From contig OX327683.1 in assembly GCA_946807835.1 (NCBI GenBank), forward strand, positions 19,411,001 to 19,475,000: a stretch of DNA of 64,000 nt, given 5' to 3'. This stretch comes from Ailanthus altissimus. Lineage: Eukaryota; Streptophyta; Magnoliopsida; Sapindales; Simaroubaceae. Under the pieces are notes generated by a model that saw nothing but the letters and a program-made list of their open reading frames with translations, had not been told where the DNA came from and did not search any database. This document shows positions 50,481-63,419 of this stretch, piece after piece (position 1 is the first letter of the stretch; the number at the start of each line of letters is the position of its first letter). The position numbers and the translations under genes are program-made.

Positions 50481-51080
50481 TATCGTCCCTCCAATTTTTA
50501 ATTTTTTTGGAACCCAGTCTTCCCCCAAAAGACATGCTCCCACCTTTCTCTGCCCCCTCTCCCCAGCACATTACACAATCCGAATCTAACTTGTGTGGTC
50601 TTTGTACTGATCTAGTGGATGCGTCTTTGCAGGCTATTGATTCTCTTGCAGGTCTATCTTTGTTGCCTTCAGATTCTAGCTCCGCCTCTCTTGAGCTCTC
50701 CACCGAGCCGCCTATTTTTGCTCCCATTGCGGCTACTCCGATAGCTTCTCATCCTATGCTTATATGAGCCAAAGCTAGTATTTTCAAACCGTGCCACCCG
50801 GTAAATCTTGCTCCTTTGGGCTACTCTAGTCTTCTCTCTGCCCTCCTTGCATCCACTGAGCCTAAAGGATTCAAATCTGCTGCTAAGAGTCCTGCTTGGC
50901 TCACCGCTATGGATGAAGAAGTTTAAGCCTTGCAAAATAATTGTACCTGGATTTTGGTCCCTCGACCTGCCAACACCAACATTGTGGGCTCCAAATGGGT
51001 GTTTCGAACCAAATACTTGCCTGATGGATCCATTGAGCGCCTCAAAGCTCGCATTGTTGCCAAAGGCTATACACAGATAC

Positions 51081-51124
51081 CTAGTCTCGACTACACTGAT
51101 ACCTGGTCTCGACTACACTGATAC
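51081..51124 (+). repeat. 22-bp tandem duplication that shifts the RT frame
   Basis: Two copies of CTRGTCTCGACTACACTGATAC lie end to end. Since 22 is not a multiple of three, the RT frame breaks here; a single copy is the arrangement normally seen in copia RT (the [13 protein letters not shown] segment). Confidence 0.93.
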
Positions 51125-52417
51125 CTTTAGTCTGGTTATCAAGGCCACTACTGTTCGTGTTGTACTCTCTTTTGCTGTGACCAACAAATGGCCTCTCCGC
51201 CAACTTGATGTGAAGAATGCATTTCTCAATGGTCATTTTACTGAACCTGTACTTATGGAACAGCCTCCCGGGTATATTGACCCTCATTTTCCCAATCATG
51301 TTTGTCAGTTGAAGAAAGCTCTTTATGGCCTCAAACAGGCTCCTCGTGCCCGGTTTCAACGATTTAGCTCCTTTCTCCTTCAACTTGGTTTTTCTTCCAA
51401 CCGTGCCGACACATTGCTTTTTGTCTTTCACAAGCAGTCTAACATTATTTATTTGCTCCTTTATGTTGATGACATCATTATTACAAGCAATAACTTTTCT
51501 CTTCTAGACAGCTTTATTCGTAAGCTTAATTTTGAGTTTGCTACTAAGGATTTGGGTTCTCTCAGTTACTTTCTTGGTCTCGAAGCTACATCCACCACTG
51601 ATGGTCTATTTATCAGTCAGCTCAAATATGCACGGGACATTCTCACACGAGCTCAGTTACTTGATAGCAAACCTATTCACACCCTCATGGTTGTCTCTCA
51701 GCACCTGTCTTCTAATGGTTCTCTGTTTTTGGATTCCACTCTTTACCGCTCTCTAGTTAGTGCTCTCCAGTATTTGACTATCACGCGCCTTGATATTGCT
51801 TACGCCGTAAACTCTGTTAGTCAATTTATGCACTCTCCGACTGAATACCATTTTCTTGCTGTGAAACCTATTCTTCGCTATGTTAAGGGCACACTATATT
51901 TTGGCCTCACTTTTCGTCCATCTACTGCTCCTAGTGCTTTAGTTGCTTACTCTGATGCCGATTGGGCAGGATGTCCTGACACTCGTCACTCTACTTCTGG
52001 CTATTCTATTTTCCTTGGCTATAACTTAGTTTCTTGGAGTGCCAAGAAGCAACCTACTGTTTCTCGTTCAAGTAGTGAGTCTGAGTATCGTGCCCTTGCT
52101 CTCACTGCCGCTGAACTTCTTTGGCTCACGCATCTTCCTCGTGACCTTAGAATTTCTCTTCCACAGCCGCCTCTTCTTCTCTGTGACAATAAAAGTGCAA
52201 TTTTTTTGAGTTCCAACCCCGTCTCTCACAAGCGAGCCAAGCATGTTGAGTTAGACTACCATTTTCTTCGTGAACTTGTTATTGATGGTAAACTTCGCAC
52301 TCAGTATGTGCCCTCTCACTTACAGGTTGCCGATATCTTCACCAAAAGTATACCTCAGCCTCTTTTTCAAATTTTCCCCTCCAAGCTTAACGTCTGCTCA
52401 AATCCGACGCTTAGCTT

Positions 52418-52427
52418 GAGGGGGGGG
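52418..52427 (+). other. Polypurine tract of the copia element
   Basis: GAGGGGGGGG directly precedes the 3' LTR start TTATTGAGGATCC. Confidence 0.93.
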
Positions 52428-52618
52428 TTATTGAGGATCCTATGCCTTAATCTAAGGCCTACCATACATGCATTCATTGACCTACCATATATGCATCCAT
52501 TGACCCTCAATTATATGAATTTGTCTAGCTAATTTTTTTATTTATTTTGTAATCAATATTTATGTGTATTTTCATTATTATTTCATCTGTAAACAAATAT
52601 ATATATATATATATATAT
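52428..52618 (+). mobile_element. 3' LTR of the copia element, end missing
   Basis: It matches the 5' LTR closely but carries an extra about 30 bp (a repeated CCTACCATAYATGCATYCATTGA) and an expanded (AT)n run. It stops at ATATATGA, about 50 bp short of the 5' LTR's end. The following sequence is subtilase intron 1, so the LTR tail and part of exon 2 were lost together. Confidence 0.87.
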
Positions 52619-52811
52619 GAATTATCAAAGATTTGTTAGAACTACACCCAAAAAAAAAAATATATTAATTAGTCACAAGTTAACGCGTGATAATAGAAGT
52701 ATTTGCCCGTAGATTGTCCTGAGAAGTTGTCACTGTGAGGCTGATAAGGAAAGTGTAGGTGATACAGTACAGAAGAAGAGGCCATGGAAAAAGGGAGAAT
52801 TTGATTGTCAT

Positions 52812-55800
52812 TTTGGAGATGTCTCAGCCAAAAGCTTTGGCAAGATTGCTAGAGACGAGTACTTCAATAAGCAAGCACTAGAAAAGTGTTTTTATAGATG
52901 AAATGAAATATTGATAGGGATGGCAAAATGTAGGATGGAGAAATTTTAATATTTGTGACAATCGACTGAGTTACGAGAAAAATTATTTTTTAAATTGTTA
53001 ATAGGTTAGGATGGAATTAAATTTCTCCGCTATGTCTTCATTTAGTTTTTATGATTATATTAAATAAATTCTTTTAATATATATTTATATATTAAATAAT
53101 TATTTATTTTTATTTTAAAATTTATTTTCAACTAGGATATGCTTTAGTAATATATTTTATTAATAAAAATTAAAAAAATATAACCAAAAATACATAGAAT
53201 TTACTTTTTAATGTAAAGAACAAAAAAAATTATTTTTGAGTGTGGCAGCCGTTGATTTTAATAAAATATAAAATATTAATAAAAAATAAAAAATGTTGGC
53301 ATTAGAATATTATTTAAATTATTATTTTTCTGTTTTTTTGTTTTATTTATTATTTATTTAAAAAATTATTTATTAATTATTATTCATATTATTGAAAGAT
53401 ATTGTTATATTATTTTAATTTGTTAGTTTGATATTTTTATTTAAATTATAATATAAATTAAAATAATATATTATTAAAATTTGTGAACATAAATTAATAT
53501 TTAATAATAAATAAAATAAAATAAAATAAAATAAAAAGATAGAGATGAAAATTGCATTTTCTGCATTAGGTCCCCCGTCTCTATCCTGTTAAATTTTTTG
53601 AAAAATTAATGTGAGAGATAAAGTTTAAAATGAAAAATAAAACTGAAAAAGCCTCCCACCGAGTCCACTCTACCGTCATCCTAAATATTGACTGCTTCCT
53701 ACGTTTAGAGCTTGTCAAATTCTTTAATTTTTTATTCAATTTTTTAGTACGTACGTGATTAAATATTTAAAAACCAATTAATAAGCTTCTCAAGCTTATT
53801 GGTTGTTCATTATATATATTAATGAAAACTCAAATGACCTCCATCCTTTGCAACAATTGCAACAACCGCCTCACGGCTTCATATTTGAATAAAAATAAAT
53901 CTCAAATATCATTTTCACAAACTATTTTGAAAGATAAAAATAACAGAAATTAAGCATAATAAAAACATTAGAAGCAGGAAAAATTTAATCAAATTGAACT
54001 GATTTGATTTATAAATTAGTTTTATTTAATTAGAACCAATCAATTTAATTTTTATTTATTTTATTCAATTCGGTTCAAAATTTAAATAAATACTTAAAAT
54101 AAATAAAAAAATATAGACAAAAATTAAAAATTAAACTAAATCAAATCTAATCAGGTTTGATTCAATTTTTTTCTTTAAAATTGATCGATTTCATTTTTTA
54201 TGAACCACTCTGAATGAACCAAAAATTAAAATTGTTCACTTCTACAATTTCTAAGAATTTATGTCCATGAATATTGTTAACTCTTAAAGGCACCAGAAAT
54301 AAACTTTTGAGTATATATAAAGGATTTGAGCTGATAATATATATGATTGAATACCCCAATTTAAAAGACAATAAATTTTCTTCAAAGAAAGTTTTTTTGG
54401 ATGATAATATTTTTTTTCCTTAAAAAGGAACATATTAACTGGGTGGTAATTATGGATGATAATTAAGAAGAATGATAATTGAAATAAAAAGTCAAAGTTA
54501 GGACAAAGCACCTAATCAACATTAGGCGCTTGGTCCTACAGCAAGCAGGCGTCGAACTCTGACTAGTGATGGAAAATATCTTAATTATTCATTTGTCAGA
54601 TACGTACTAGAAAATAAGCTTTGAAATTGGAAATAGAAAAAGACTTACCAAGTCAGAGAATAAGCATTAGCCTCGCTTCTTCAAATACGTATGGCTCAAA
54701 CACCTGTACTCTTTTCTTTTTTTTTTTGGGTGGATGATTTCAATCATTACATTGCGTTTACAAATTCTTTCACAAAAAATTTACTCAATGTAATGGCTCA
54801 AACACCTGTACGTTTGAACGGGAGTCAGCCAACGATAATTTGAAATATATTACGAGGATTTTCCATCATCGTCGTCGTATCATAGTGCAAATTATTTACT
54901 GACAAGAAATTAAATTTATTATTGTCCTTATAAATAATTGTAATGACTTCCATATATTTGAAATGGATGGAATTATGCTATCAACTAATTTCAAATAATG
55001 GGTATGTTAATTTACAATAATTAGAAAAAATATATTGAAAAGTCATACTTCATGATGAATCAAAGATGGCTCAAGTTAGGATGAGGCTATTTGCACCTTA
55101 AACTATATTTTTTTTCTTTAAAAAAATTTAAATGGGGAATAAAAATCTCACTCATGATCATCTAAGTTACACTCAAAGAGCATCATAAAATACATTCCAA
55201 AAACTCATTTTTTGATAAAATTTTATATTACTAAAGTATTCATAATCAAATTTACTAATAAAAATAATTTATATAAATAAATAAAATAATATTATTATTA
55301 ACACCCATCTAATCCTACCTTCAACTCTAATATTTTCTTTATAACATCAAATCTAACTCTATTTCTCAAAAATTTGATTTAATATTAAAAAAATACTTGC
55401 ACTAGGATATATTAGAATTTGTTTTAGGGTTGGTAGAAGGTAATATTAAATTCACTATTACAAAAAATGGTATTTTATGATACAAAATTTGTAATAGAAA
55501 ATTAACGCTATCACAAGTTCCACTATCACTAATTTGTAAGGATAGTATTACAATATATTTTAACACTAATTACAGTAATCTAACACCGATATGTGATAGA
55601 ATGTGTCTCAAAATTATTTGTGATAGAAAGTTGGTAAAGAACTCTAACATGGACAACTTGTTAAAGTTAAAATGTCAGCATTTTAGTTTTTTTTTTAATG
55701 AAATGATGTCATATTTTAAACTTTATGCCTATAAAGGAGGAGTGTTGAAAATGTAAAAGAATTTTGATTTTTTTTCTTTTTCTCGTGGCCCTATTAAATT

Positions 55801-57514
55801 TCCCTACGTATATGGTCCTATTAGAAAATGGGTTAAATGAATCTCCACTTGATAAAGTATAACCTCAATAAAGTTTATTTTGAATCATTTGGTTATGTTG
55901 TTATTTGTTATCGTGAGAACTCTATGAGCAATTATAATCAATGTGCATCCTAGAAATTCATTAATTATTCTTTTCAAAATCATATCTTTGTTATCAGAAT
56001 ATAATAACTTACTCACTGAATTAACTGAATAACTTTGTGTTTATGTTAGTGCTATATAAATAATAGTTGCTGGTGGTCCTTGTATTTGTGTTGTTTTTGT
56101 TGCATTGCAAGCTGTTATTTGAAAATTTCGTAATAAATAAATATTATGATAATTTTTTAATAATCAAATATACTTGTGTTTGTGTTGATATTCATGCAGG
56201 TAACTTTATTAATATCTAAGGCCACTCCTAGAACCACACAACAACCTTTTGAGTTAAAAGAAGGAAGAGGGAAGATCAAGGGTTGATTGTCAATATGACA
56301 ATCAATAGCTTTGAGTTAGAAGACATCGCTTCATATTTGTCAGCATTGTCACTGAGGCTAATAGGCACTTAATAAAGACAAATATCAGCCTCGGTGGTGG
56401 CAACTATTGAGCTTTAATGTGAATAAATAAATCCAAAGCATTACAACTTAGCCAAGAATTGATAATTGAAGTGAAGTGAAAATAATACAACACTTATATA
56501 ACCTTTTAACTTTAGTTATGCATGCATTGTTTCTCCTATGTATAAACTATGTATCGACTCACTACTTGCTCTTGAATATTTTTGAAAATATAATTTTAGA
56601 ATTACAAATTTGAAATATAAATTTTGTATTCCAATTGATGTGATATTAAATGTATTTATTGTTGATTGGTATTGTATAACTACCACATTAATAGAAATAA
56701 AAAGTCAATAACTACTAACACAAGATAATTATTAATTGGTAATACATTAGTTAAGATATAAAATTTATATCCCAACTTTATAAATTTAATACTACTCTTT
56801 TAAAAATTATTATGGGCAAAACTCTTGCAAGGTCTAATACTATCACCCACTACAATAGATCTCCTTAAATTTGTGTACATACACACATACATATATAATT
56901 TTGTAGTATTAAAATACCTATTTTGGCCTCTCAAATTTCTTTAAAAATTCTTGTATTTAATGGTTAAATTGTCAATTTAAAAAAGTTGCCCCTATTAGCA
57001 TTGAAAACTTAGTTTTTAATATATTATTTAATGTTTAAACAATATTTCATCTTTCTCCATCTTAAAGTCTTTTTTTAATTAAAAAAAATTAATTTACAAG
57101 TTGTTACTATTTTGCATTTTTTAATTTCATTCTCTTATTTTTAATAAAAAGATAATTTTTTATTTACAAGTGGTCCTATTTATACATCTTTTTTTTAATA
57201 TAAAGAAATTTAATACTTATAATTCTTTTTCTACATAGAAAAGAATTTCTCAATTTAACTTATAAATACACTCATAATTATAGAACACCATATTAAATTT
57301 GCATTAAACTCTTCTTCCTAACTCAAAGGCCAAGAAAACAATTTCTCTAAGAAATAAATAAGTAAGAATTTGTAAATCTTTTAATAATGTTCTTTATATG
57401 TCAATTGGTTTTTTAATATCTTATTATTATAACTTTATATGTATTTTTATGGATCTTGATCTTTATACTTTTACTTTAAATTTATTAATTTTAAAATATA
57501 ATATTTATTGTTAC
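52812..57514. other. Intergenic, AT-rich; upstream flank of the duplicate subtilase
   Basis: 52880-52900 keeps the TATA-like box of the duplicate gene. 52960-54300 is extremely AT-rich. 54430-54800 resembles the flank of the intact gene at 42180-42700. 55453-55470 reads CACTATTACAAAAAATGG, like the tip of a CACTA (En/Spm) transposon and followed by repeated TGTGATAG lines, but I found no matching right end. I see no gene. Confidence 0.45.
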
Positions 57515-58249
57515 TGTTAAAAATGTAATGCATTTTCTAAAAAAATTTAGAAATTTTCAAAAATATCTTGTAATTAAATCTAAGGGGTAGTTGAGTCAAA
57601 TTCTAGAAATTCGAAAAATTATGTAATTGGTCAAAAATATCTTGGATATTATGTAATAAGTCAAAAATATCTTGAATATTTTATAATAAGTCAAAAATTG
57701 TGGGAGGGTTAGGTGAGATATTTGAGAAGTATAAGGAGGTGGATGCAAATATAAATAGGAGTGTAAATGTTAAATGTGAAAATTGAGTGAGAACCCAACT
57801 ATTGTATTAAATATGTAAGTCACAAACATTCCATTTCATATTCTCTTCAACATATCAATAAAATATCATGGTTGTCCCTCAAGCATAAATTTTATCACAA
57901 ATACCCTCTTCATCAATAATCAGTTACTTTAGCCCATAACCAAAGTTACCCAATAATGGTAACACATCCCATAAATTTCTATCAGTTGTATTTGAAGTTA
58001 AGTGGTTCAGGTCGTAGAATAGTACTCAGAGTACTGTTCATACTGTTACTATTTACAGAGGTATTGTTCATAAATACGGTATCGTTATTCTCACTGTTAG
58101 AGCCCAAAATTACTATTAGTAGTATCAGAATAATCATTCAATTTCTATTAATTAGAATTAGAGCCTAGTTTAAATGTAGTTGGGCGTCTTACACTATAGG
58201 GTGATATTATTTTCAAAAATTGTTGGAGTTATATTGGCAAAAGGAGCTT

Positions 58250-58396
58250 GGAATACGCAAAATCAAACTTCAATCTCTAACAAGAGATCTAAAAAGTATT
58301 AAGATACAGAATTTTGAGACAGCTCAAGATTACTATTTCAAAGTAAACAAAGAAAAATTTACTGTCTCAAAAAATTCAAAGAAGGTTGAAGTCTAG
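58250..58396 (+). pseudogene. Copia gag remnant (48 codons)
   Basis: One frame reads KIKLQSLTRDLKSIKIQNFETAQDYYFKVN, which resembles the copia gag line KLQxLRREFExLKMKxSETVxxY. It ends at a TAG at 58394-58396. Nearby 58460-58560 may be the remains of the later gag, with no intact knuckle. Confidence 0.6.
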
Positions 58397-59176
58397 TGAA
58401 AATACAAATGGAGAAAATAAAAAAAATATATATATACTTCACAAGGAATAAAAAAATGTTGGCAAAGAAGTAAGTCACAATGTCCAAATTACAAATGTTT
58501 TGACATGAAGAGAAAAATTAAAGAAGATAAAGAGCTCTCTTATATCTGTCAAGCAGTAACAGAAGAAAAAGAAACATCACAACACAAGTGATGGCAAAGA
58601 AGATTACAATGCAACAAGCTATAGTAAATAAAAAATAAAACATCACAACGAAAGTGATGAAAAAGAAACCTACAAAGCAACAAATCACGTAAGAAACAAC
58701 GTAGTCATAGAAAGCAATTTGAAGCCAAAAACTTTAATAAGGTTTCAACAAGAAAAAAGGCATACAAGATCATATACAAAATCACAACCAAAAAAATCAA
58801 GGATGGTGCATGACTTTCTCAAAACCAAGTAACTTAGAAAATGCATTAAGAATGAGCGTTGAAAATGTAATGCATTTGGTAGAAAATTTAGAAATTTTCA
58901 AAAATATCTTGTAATAAAATCTAAGGGATAGTTGAGCCAAATTCTATAAATTCTAAAAATTACGTAATTGGTCAAAAATATCATAGATATTATGTAATAA
59001 GTCAAAAATATTTTGGATATTTTGTAATAAGTCAAAAATTGTAAGAGAGTTAGATGAGATATTTGAGAAATGTAAGGAGGTGGATGCAAGTATAAATAAA
59101 GGGTGTGAGTGTTGAATGTGAGAATAGAGTGAGAATCCAACTTTGTATCAAATATTTAAGTCACAAAGGGTTTTAT

Positions 59177-62100
59177 TGTTAGTGCATTAAAAGGTGTATG
59201 CATGTAATTGTGTATATGTTGAAAATTTTCAAATGCATGTCCAACATACATTATGCAGTGGAAAAAAAACAATATAATCAATATATACATATTACAACTG
59301 AATCAAAAATAGTACAAAAATCGAATACATACCCTTGTAGATGATTCAGTGAAGATTATTGAACTTTGAAGCTTATTGAGCTCATAATAAAGTCCTCCAT
59401 TGAACAATTCTAAACTCTAACGTTTGGTGGGATTAGAGTAGCTAGAATAGTAGCATTTGATGTATATTTTGTGTAGGAATTAAAAAAACAATTTCGCGTA
59501 GGAATAAAAAAAATAACTCAACTCTTTAATTAGTTTAAGCATCAAATGCATAAAATGTGTTTTAAGGACCTAAATGCAAGATTTTAAAAGTTTCATTTTT
59601 CTCTCTCAAATTTTGCACAAATTTTTTATTTCACAAATCAATTCTGTACAAATGAAATTCATTTCATTTGTTTTGTGAAGTAAAAGACTTCTCAAGTAGC
59701 CACATGTCTTACATGTAGTCATATGATGCCATGTAACCTTATGCATGAGTGACAAATGTCACCCATCTATGCAAACACTTTGCATAGGTGACATTTGCCA
59801 CATGTATGTCCATGCATGTTGCCATTGTCACACAAATGCTCATACATGAATGTCATGTGTGCATTTACACTTTTCCATGCAATAAGGACATATTTGCAAC
59901 ATTTACAAACTATGTTTCCCACTTTTCAGACTGGTCTTAAAACGTATCCTACTTTTCGAAACCTTCCTCGATCGATCCGTATAATCTATTCTACTATCCT
60001 CGTGCTCAACGAGTATATTTTATATTGTAAGACTCTCTAAGTTCACTCATGTTTGTCTTATAAAATACTCCCGCAAGTCCGTGAACGATGCCCCACACAT
60101 ACGTTATGGATATTACAGAATGGCGCCTTAAACCATACAAGTTGAAGTCAACCATATCCGTATAATCCCTCTATCACCTATATCCTTATAAAAGTAGAGA
60201 TATAGATCATCATCATCAAATCTCTATATGCTTGACAGGGAACTTATCTCTAGATTTGTATTTTCGCAAATAATATTCGCAATCTCCTTTGCGATATTTT
60301 AACCCTATAAAAAACTCTTTTTCAGGTTTTATACTTGTAGCCACAAGATTTCCTGAAATATAATCTCGGAGCATAAGGATATATAACTCACCCATATGAG
60401 CTGACAGATCTCATATCTATGTACACCGGACTTCAAGAGTATCGAATCATACCTAATGACACTCAGCGGTCAGACCATAAAAGGTCTCTAACAAGCGTGG
60501 ATCCAAAGTATGGTGGATCACTCACAAGCCCACTGTGGTGCTCAAGTCAAAGGATCACAAATACTACTCAACTCGAGAAGACTCTCCATTGACGACTTTT
60601 ATGGGATGTCTATTGAAGGTCCTCGTGAGTTTGTTTAGTATCCAATCCTTACTAAATATCTGCATGCTTATACGAATTTTTGTTAAGTCCATGGTCTGCT
60701 ATTACTAACCATCTAAATAATTCAAATATAGACATACACTAATGTTGGGATTTGTGCTTACGTGCCATCCCTTTTGTGTATAAATATTTGCTTTATGTTT
60801 ATACAATTATGATTTCAATATATCACTAATTATTTTATATACAAATATGGTAAGATGCTTGTAACGTTTTAGACATTGTATGATCTGAAAGAGTTCAGAT
60901 CTGATCTAAAAGAGTTTAGATCAGAACTAAGAGTTAGTAATGCTAAAATATATAAATGCTAAAAGATAGCACTGATAAGAGTTATCAGGTTATAAGAGTT
61001 AGCAAAATCTAAAGAGTTAGAGCCTTGTCTGAAATGGGACAAAGACCTAAGAATATATTAGTAATGACGTAGTTGCAATCAGTTGCAAATGGTGCTAAGA
61101 AATGTTGTTATGCAAATATGTTCTTAAACTTAATGTTCCTGATCTATCTTCACTAATGCGGGTCTGTTAGTGAAGACCTTAATAAATATAGATCAGTGTA
61201 TGTCTATATCTGGATAGTCCAGATGGTTAGTCTTAGCAGACCATGAGTTTAGTGGAAACTCGTATAGAGATACAAGTATTCAGTAAGGACTGAATATTGA
61301 ACAGACTCACAAAGATCTCTAATAGTCATCCCATAAAGCCGTCAATGGAGGATCTTTCGAGTTGAGTAGTATTCGTGGTCCTTAGACCTGAGTGCCACGG
61401 TGGACTTGTGAGTGATCCATCATACTTTGGTTCCACACATGTCAGATACCTTTCATGGTCTGACCGTTGGGTGTCGTTGGGTATGGTCCGATGCTCATGG
61501 AGTTCGGTGTGTACAGATATGGGATCCATCAACTCAATTGGGTGAGTAAAATATCCTGTAACTCTAAGATTGTATTTCAGAAAGTCTTATGGCCATAAGC
61601 AGACATATCCAAGAATTAATTTTATTCTCGGAAAAATAATATCGTAAAAGTGTTTACGGATATTATTTATTGAAATACTAATCTAGAGATAAGTTTATAG
61701 TTGAGCACATGGAGACTTGACGGTGTTGATCTATATCTCCACTCTTCTAGGATATTTATGATGGAAGGATTATACGAATATGTTATAACCTCAACTTGTA
61801 TGGTCTAATGCGCCGTTTTGTAATATCTGTAACATGTGTGTGGGACATTGTTCACGGACGTGTGAAATAGTTTCATATGACAAATCGGGCATGGACCTAG
61901 AGAGTCTCACAATATGAAGTGTACTCGTTGTGCACTGGGGCGGCGAATTGGATTGAATAATTAATCCAACAATTTCCAGCAAAATGAAAAATATATCTAA
62001 ATTCCTTTTATTATTCACTTGTCAATAATTGAAGGTAAAACACATTATTGGTTTACAAGAGTTGTTAACCAATAAGAAATTGACAAGTGACATAATCTTA

Positions 62101-63419
62101 CTCCATAAATAATTTACCATGTATTTACCTATTTACCTTACTTGGTAAATACATATATGGTAAATGTAAATATTCAAAATAGTTTTGAATTATTAATATT
62201 TGATATATTAATCAAATTATTATTATTAATTGGAATAAGTGACAAACACCATTTACTAATGGAGAATGCACTTGTTATTAATAATAAGAAAAGTTTACCA
62301 CTTTGTAATTCTTAAATGATGCACTAAGGAAGTGGTAAAACCACTTAACATTGATTAAATGCCATTTACTCTCTAGAAATTGATTCAATTGGTTGAATCA
62401 AATTGGTGAGTGAAAAATATGATAGATTAATGTTTGTAATGGCAAACATGGTTAAGTGGTGGTGGAGTACTAAGAGAAATCATTCTTTGCACTTAAGAAA
62501 GAATTGAAAGAGTTCAATTAGTGCAAGAAAGAGTGAAATTCGTTCTAGGAGAAAGGAGAGAGAATTGAGAGCTTTTCCTAAGTATTTTTCTCAAAGTGTT
62601 GAGAGAAAATACAAAGGCTTACCAAGGTTCAACATAAAAAGTTGTAAAGAACAAAAGAAATCTCTTAATTCTTTTCATCTCTTGGTAGTAATCATTAATA
62701 TACACAAATTGTTTTAAGTGTTAAAACAATCATTTGCTGGAAATTCAAGGCTGCCATTCTAGCTTCACAATCCCACCGGATTTAGTTGTGAACTAGAATT
62801 GTGCAAGGGAACACTTCAAGGTGAGCTCAACAAATTAAAGCTTGGAGTTCTTGAAGAATTGTAAAGCTACCTTCATATCCGAATAGGTTATTTATTTGTT
62901 ATTCATTTTATATCATGCATGAAATATATATATGAGATATATATGTACTTAAATGATCATACATGCTTGAATATGTTACATATTGTTTAATATGTATGAA
63001 TACTTCTGTTGCGTATTTAATTTTTGAAATTATATACATCTATACACATCACACACCATATCACACAACAACTAATCCGAAAGGAATATCGATCGATCAA
63101 TGTTAGTAACAATGGATCAAGAACAATGTTTTTGAAAACATATTGCATAATGACCCTTTTTTGCAGCATTTGCAACTCTTTATAACTACTTCATTACTAT
63201 ATTATTCTCGGGTCTTTGTCTCTATTTTAGATAAGGTTTTAACTCTCTAAAATTGCTAACTTTAGCACTGACCTAAACTATTTTAAATTAGATCTAAACT
63301 TCTTTAGATCTACAATATCTGCAAAAGTTATAAGTTTCTTACCATATAATTATGTATTAACGATTATTATTGAAATATTTACTATATATCAGAATGACAC
63401 GAAAGCACCATCTCCAACA
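59177..63419 (-). mobile_element. Family T solo LTR, copy 4 (minus), interrupted by copy 5
   Basis: The minus strand starts TGTTGGAGATGGTGC at 63419, runs to 63071, resumes at 60742 and ends ...GCACTAACA at 59177. The parts align in order with the complete copy at 22401-24251. Flanks are TTTAT (59172-59176) and TCCAT (63420-63424), which differ by two C-to-T changes and are plausibly one decayed TSD. It interrupts the second direct repeat of the 57515 element. Own length without the insert is about 1.9 kb. Confidence 0.82.
60743..63070 (+). mobile_element. Family T solo LTR, copy 5 (plus, 2,328 bp), nested in copy 4
   Basis: It starts TGTTGGGATTTGTGC and ends ...CACACAACA with a perfect 5-bp duplication ACTAA (60738-60742 and 63071-63075). 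It lies in the opposite orientation to the copy it entered. Landmarks shared with the other copies include GAGTTGAGTAGTATTCGTGGTCC (61358) and GTGTACTCGTTGTGCACTGGGG (61918). There is no ORF beyond about 75 codons. Confidence 0.88.

Larger units (their letters stand above)
50808..52532 (+). pseudogene. copia reverse transcriptase and RNase H, mostly open
   Basis: The main frame is open to 52532. RT motifs: QLDVKNAFLNGHFTEPVLMEQPPGY (about 51200-51275), LKKALYGLKQAPRARF and LLLYVDDIIITSNN (51450-51490). RNase H: YSDADWAGCPDTRHSTSGY, SWSAKKQPTVSRSSSESEYRAL and LCDNKSAIFLSSNPVSHKRAKHVELDYHFLRE (51950-52275). The RT start ([20 protein letters not shown]..., 50948 on) lies in another frame because of a 22-bp tandem duplication at 51081-51124. 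The polymerase YVDD and RNase H acidic residues are intact. Confidence 0.9.
48509..52618 (+). mobile_element. Ty1/copia retrotransposon inserted in the subtilase pseudogene
   Basis: About 4.1 kb in plus orientation: 5' LTR 48509-48709, primer site, gag, protease, integrase, RT, RNase H, polypurine tract and 3' LTR. Its RT-RNase H frame is the best preserved transposon frame in the window. It lacks the gag C-terminus, has stops in integrase and a 22-bp duplication in RT. The end of the 3' LTR and adjoining exon 2 sequence are deleted, so no TSD can be read. Confidence 0.92.
47722..52811 (-). pseudogene. Duplicate subtilase, truncated and interrupted by a copia element
   Basis: A second copy of the subtilase 5' half. 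Exon 1 (52811-52707) is intact: a 35-residue signal peptide ending TTSQDNLR, with the GC donor kept. Exon 2 survives only at 48508-48471, where the copia element sits; its upstream half is missing. Exon 3 equivalent is 48155-48065, with the acceptor changed from AG to AA. Exon 4 equivalent is 47957-47722, with a small deletion in the FSQQ region that shifts the frame. Nothing from exon 5 on is present, so the His, Asn and Ser of the active site are gone. It cannot make a protease. Confidence 0.9.

Noticed and set aside
50473..50935. Antisense ORFs (84-88 codons) over the copia pol
   Set aside because: Shadows of the codon bias of the copia frame on the other strand; no start context or known domain.
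55453..56910. CACTA (En/Spm) transposon
   Set aside because: The left tip CACTATTACAAAAAATGG is suggestive, but the only right-end candidate (TTTTGTAGTA near 56900) gives no matching 3-bp TSD and no transposase is present.
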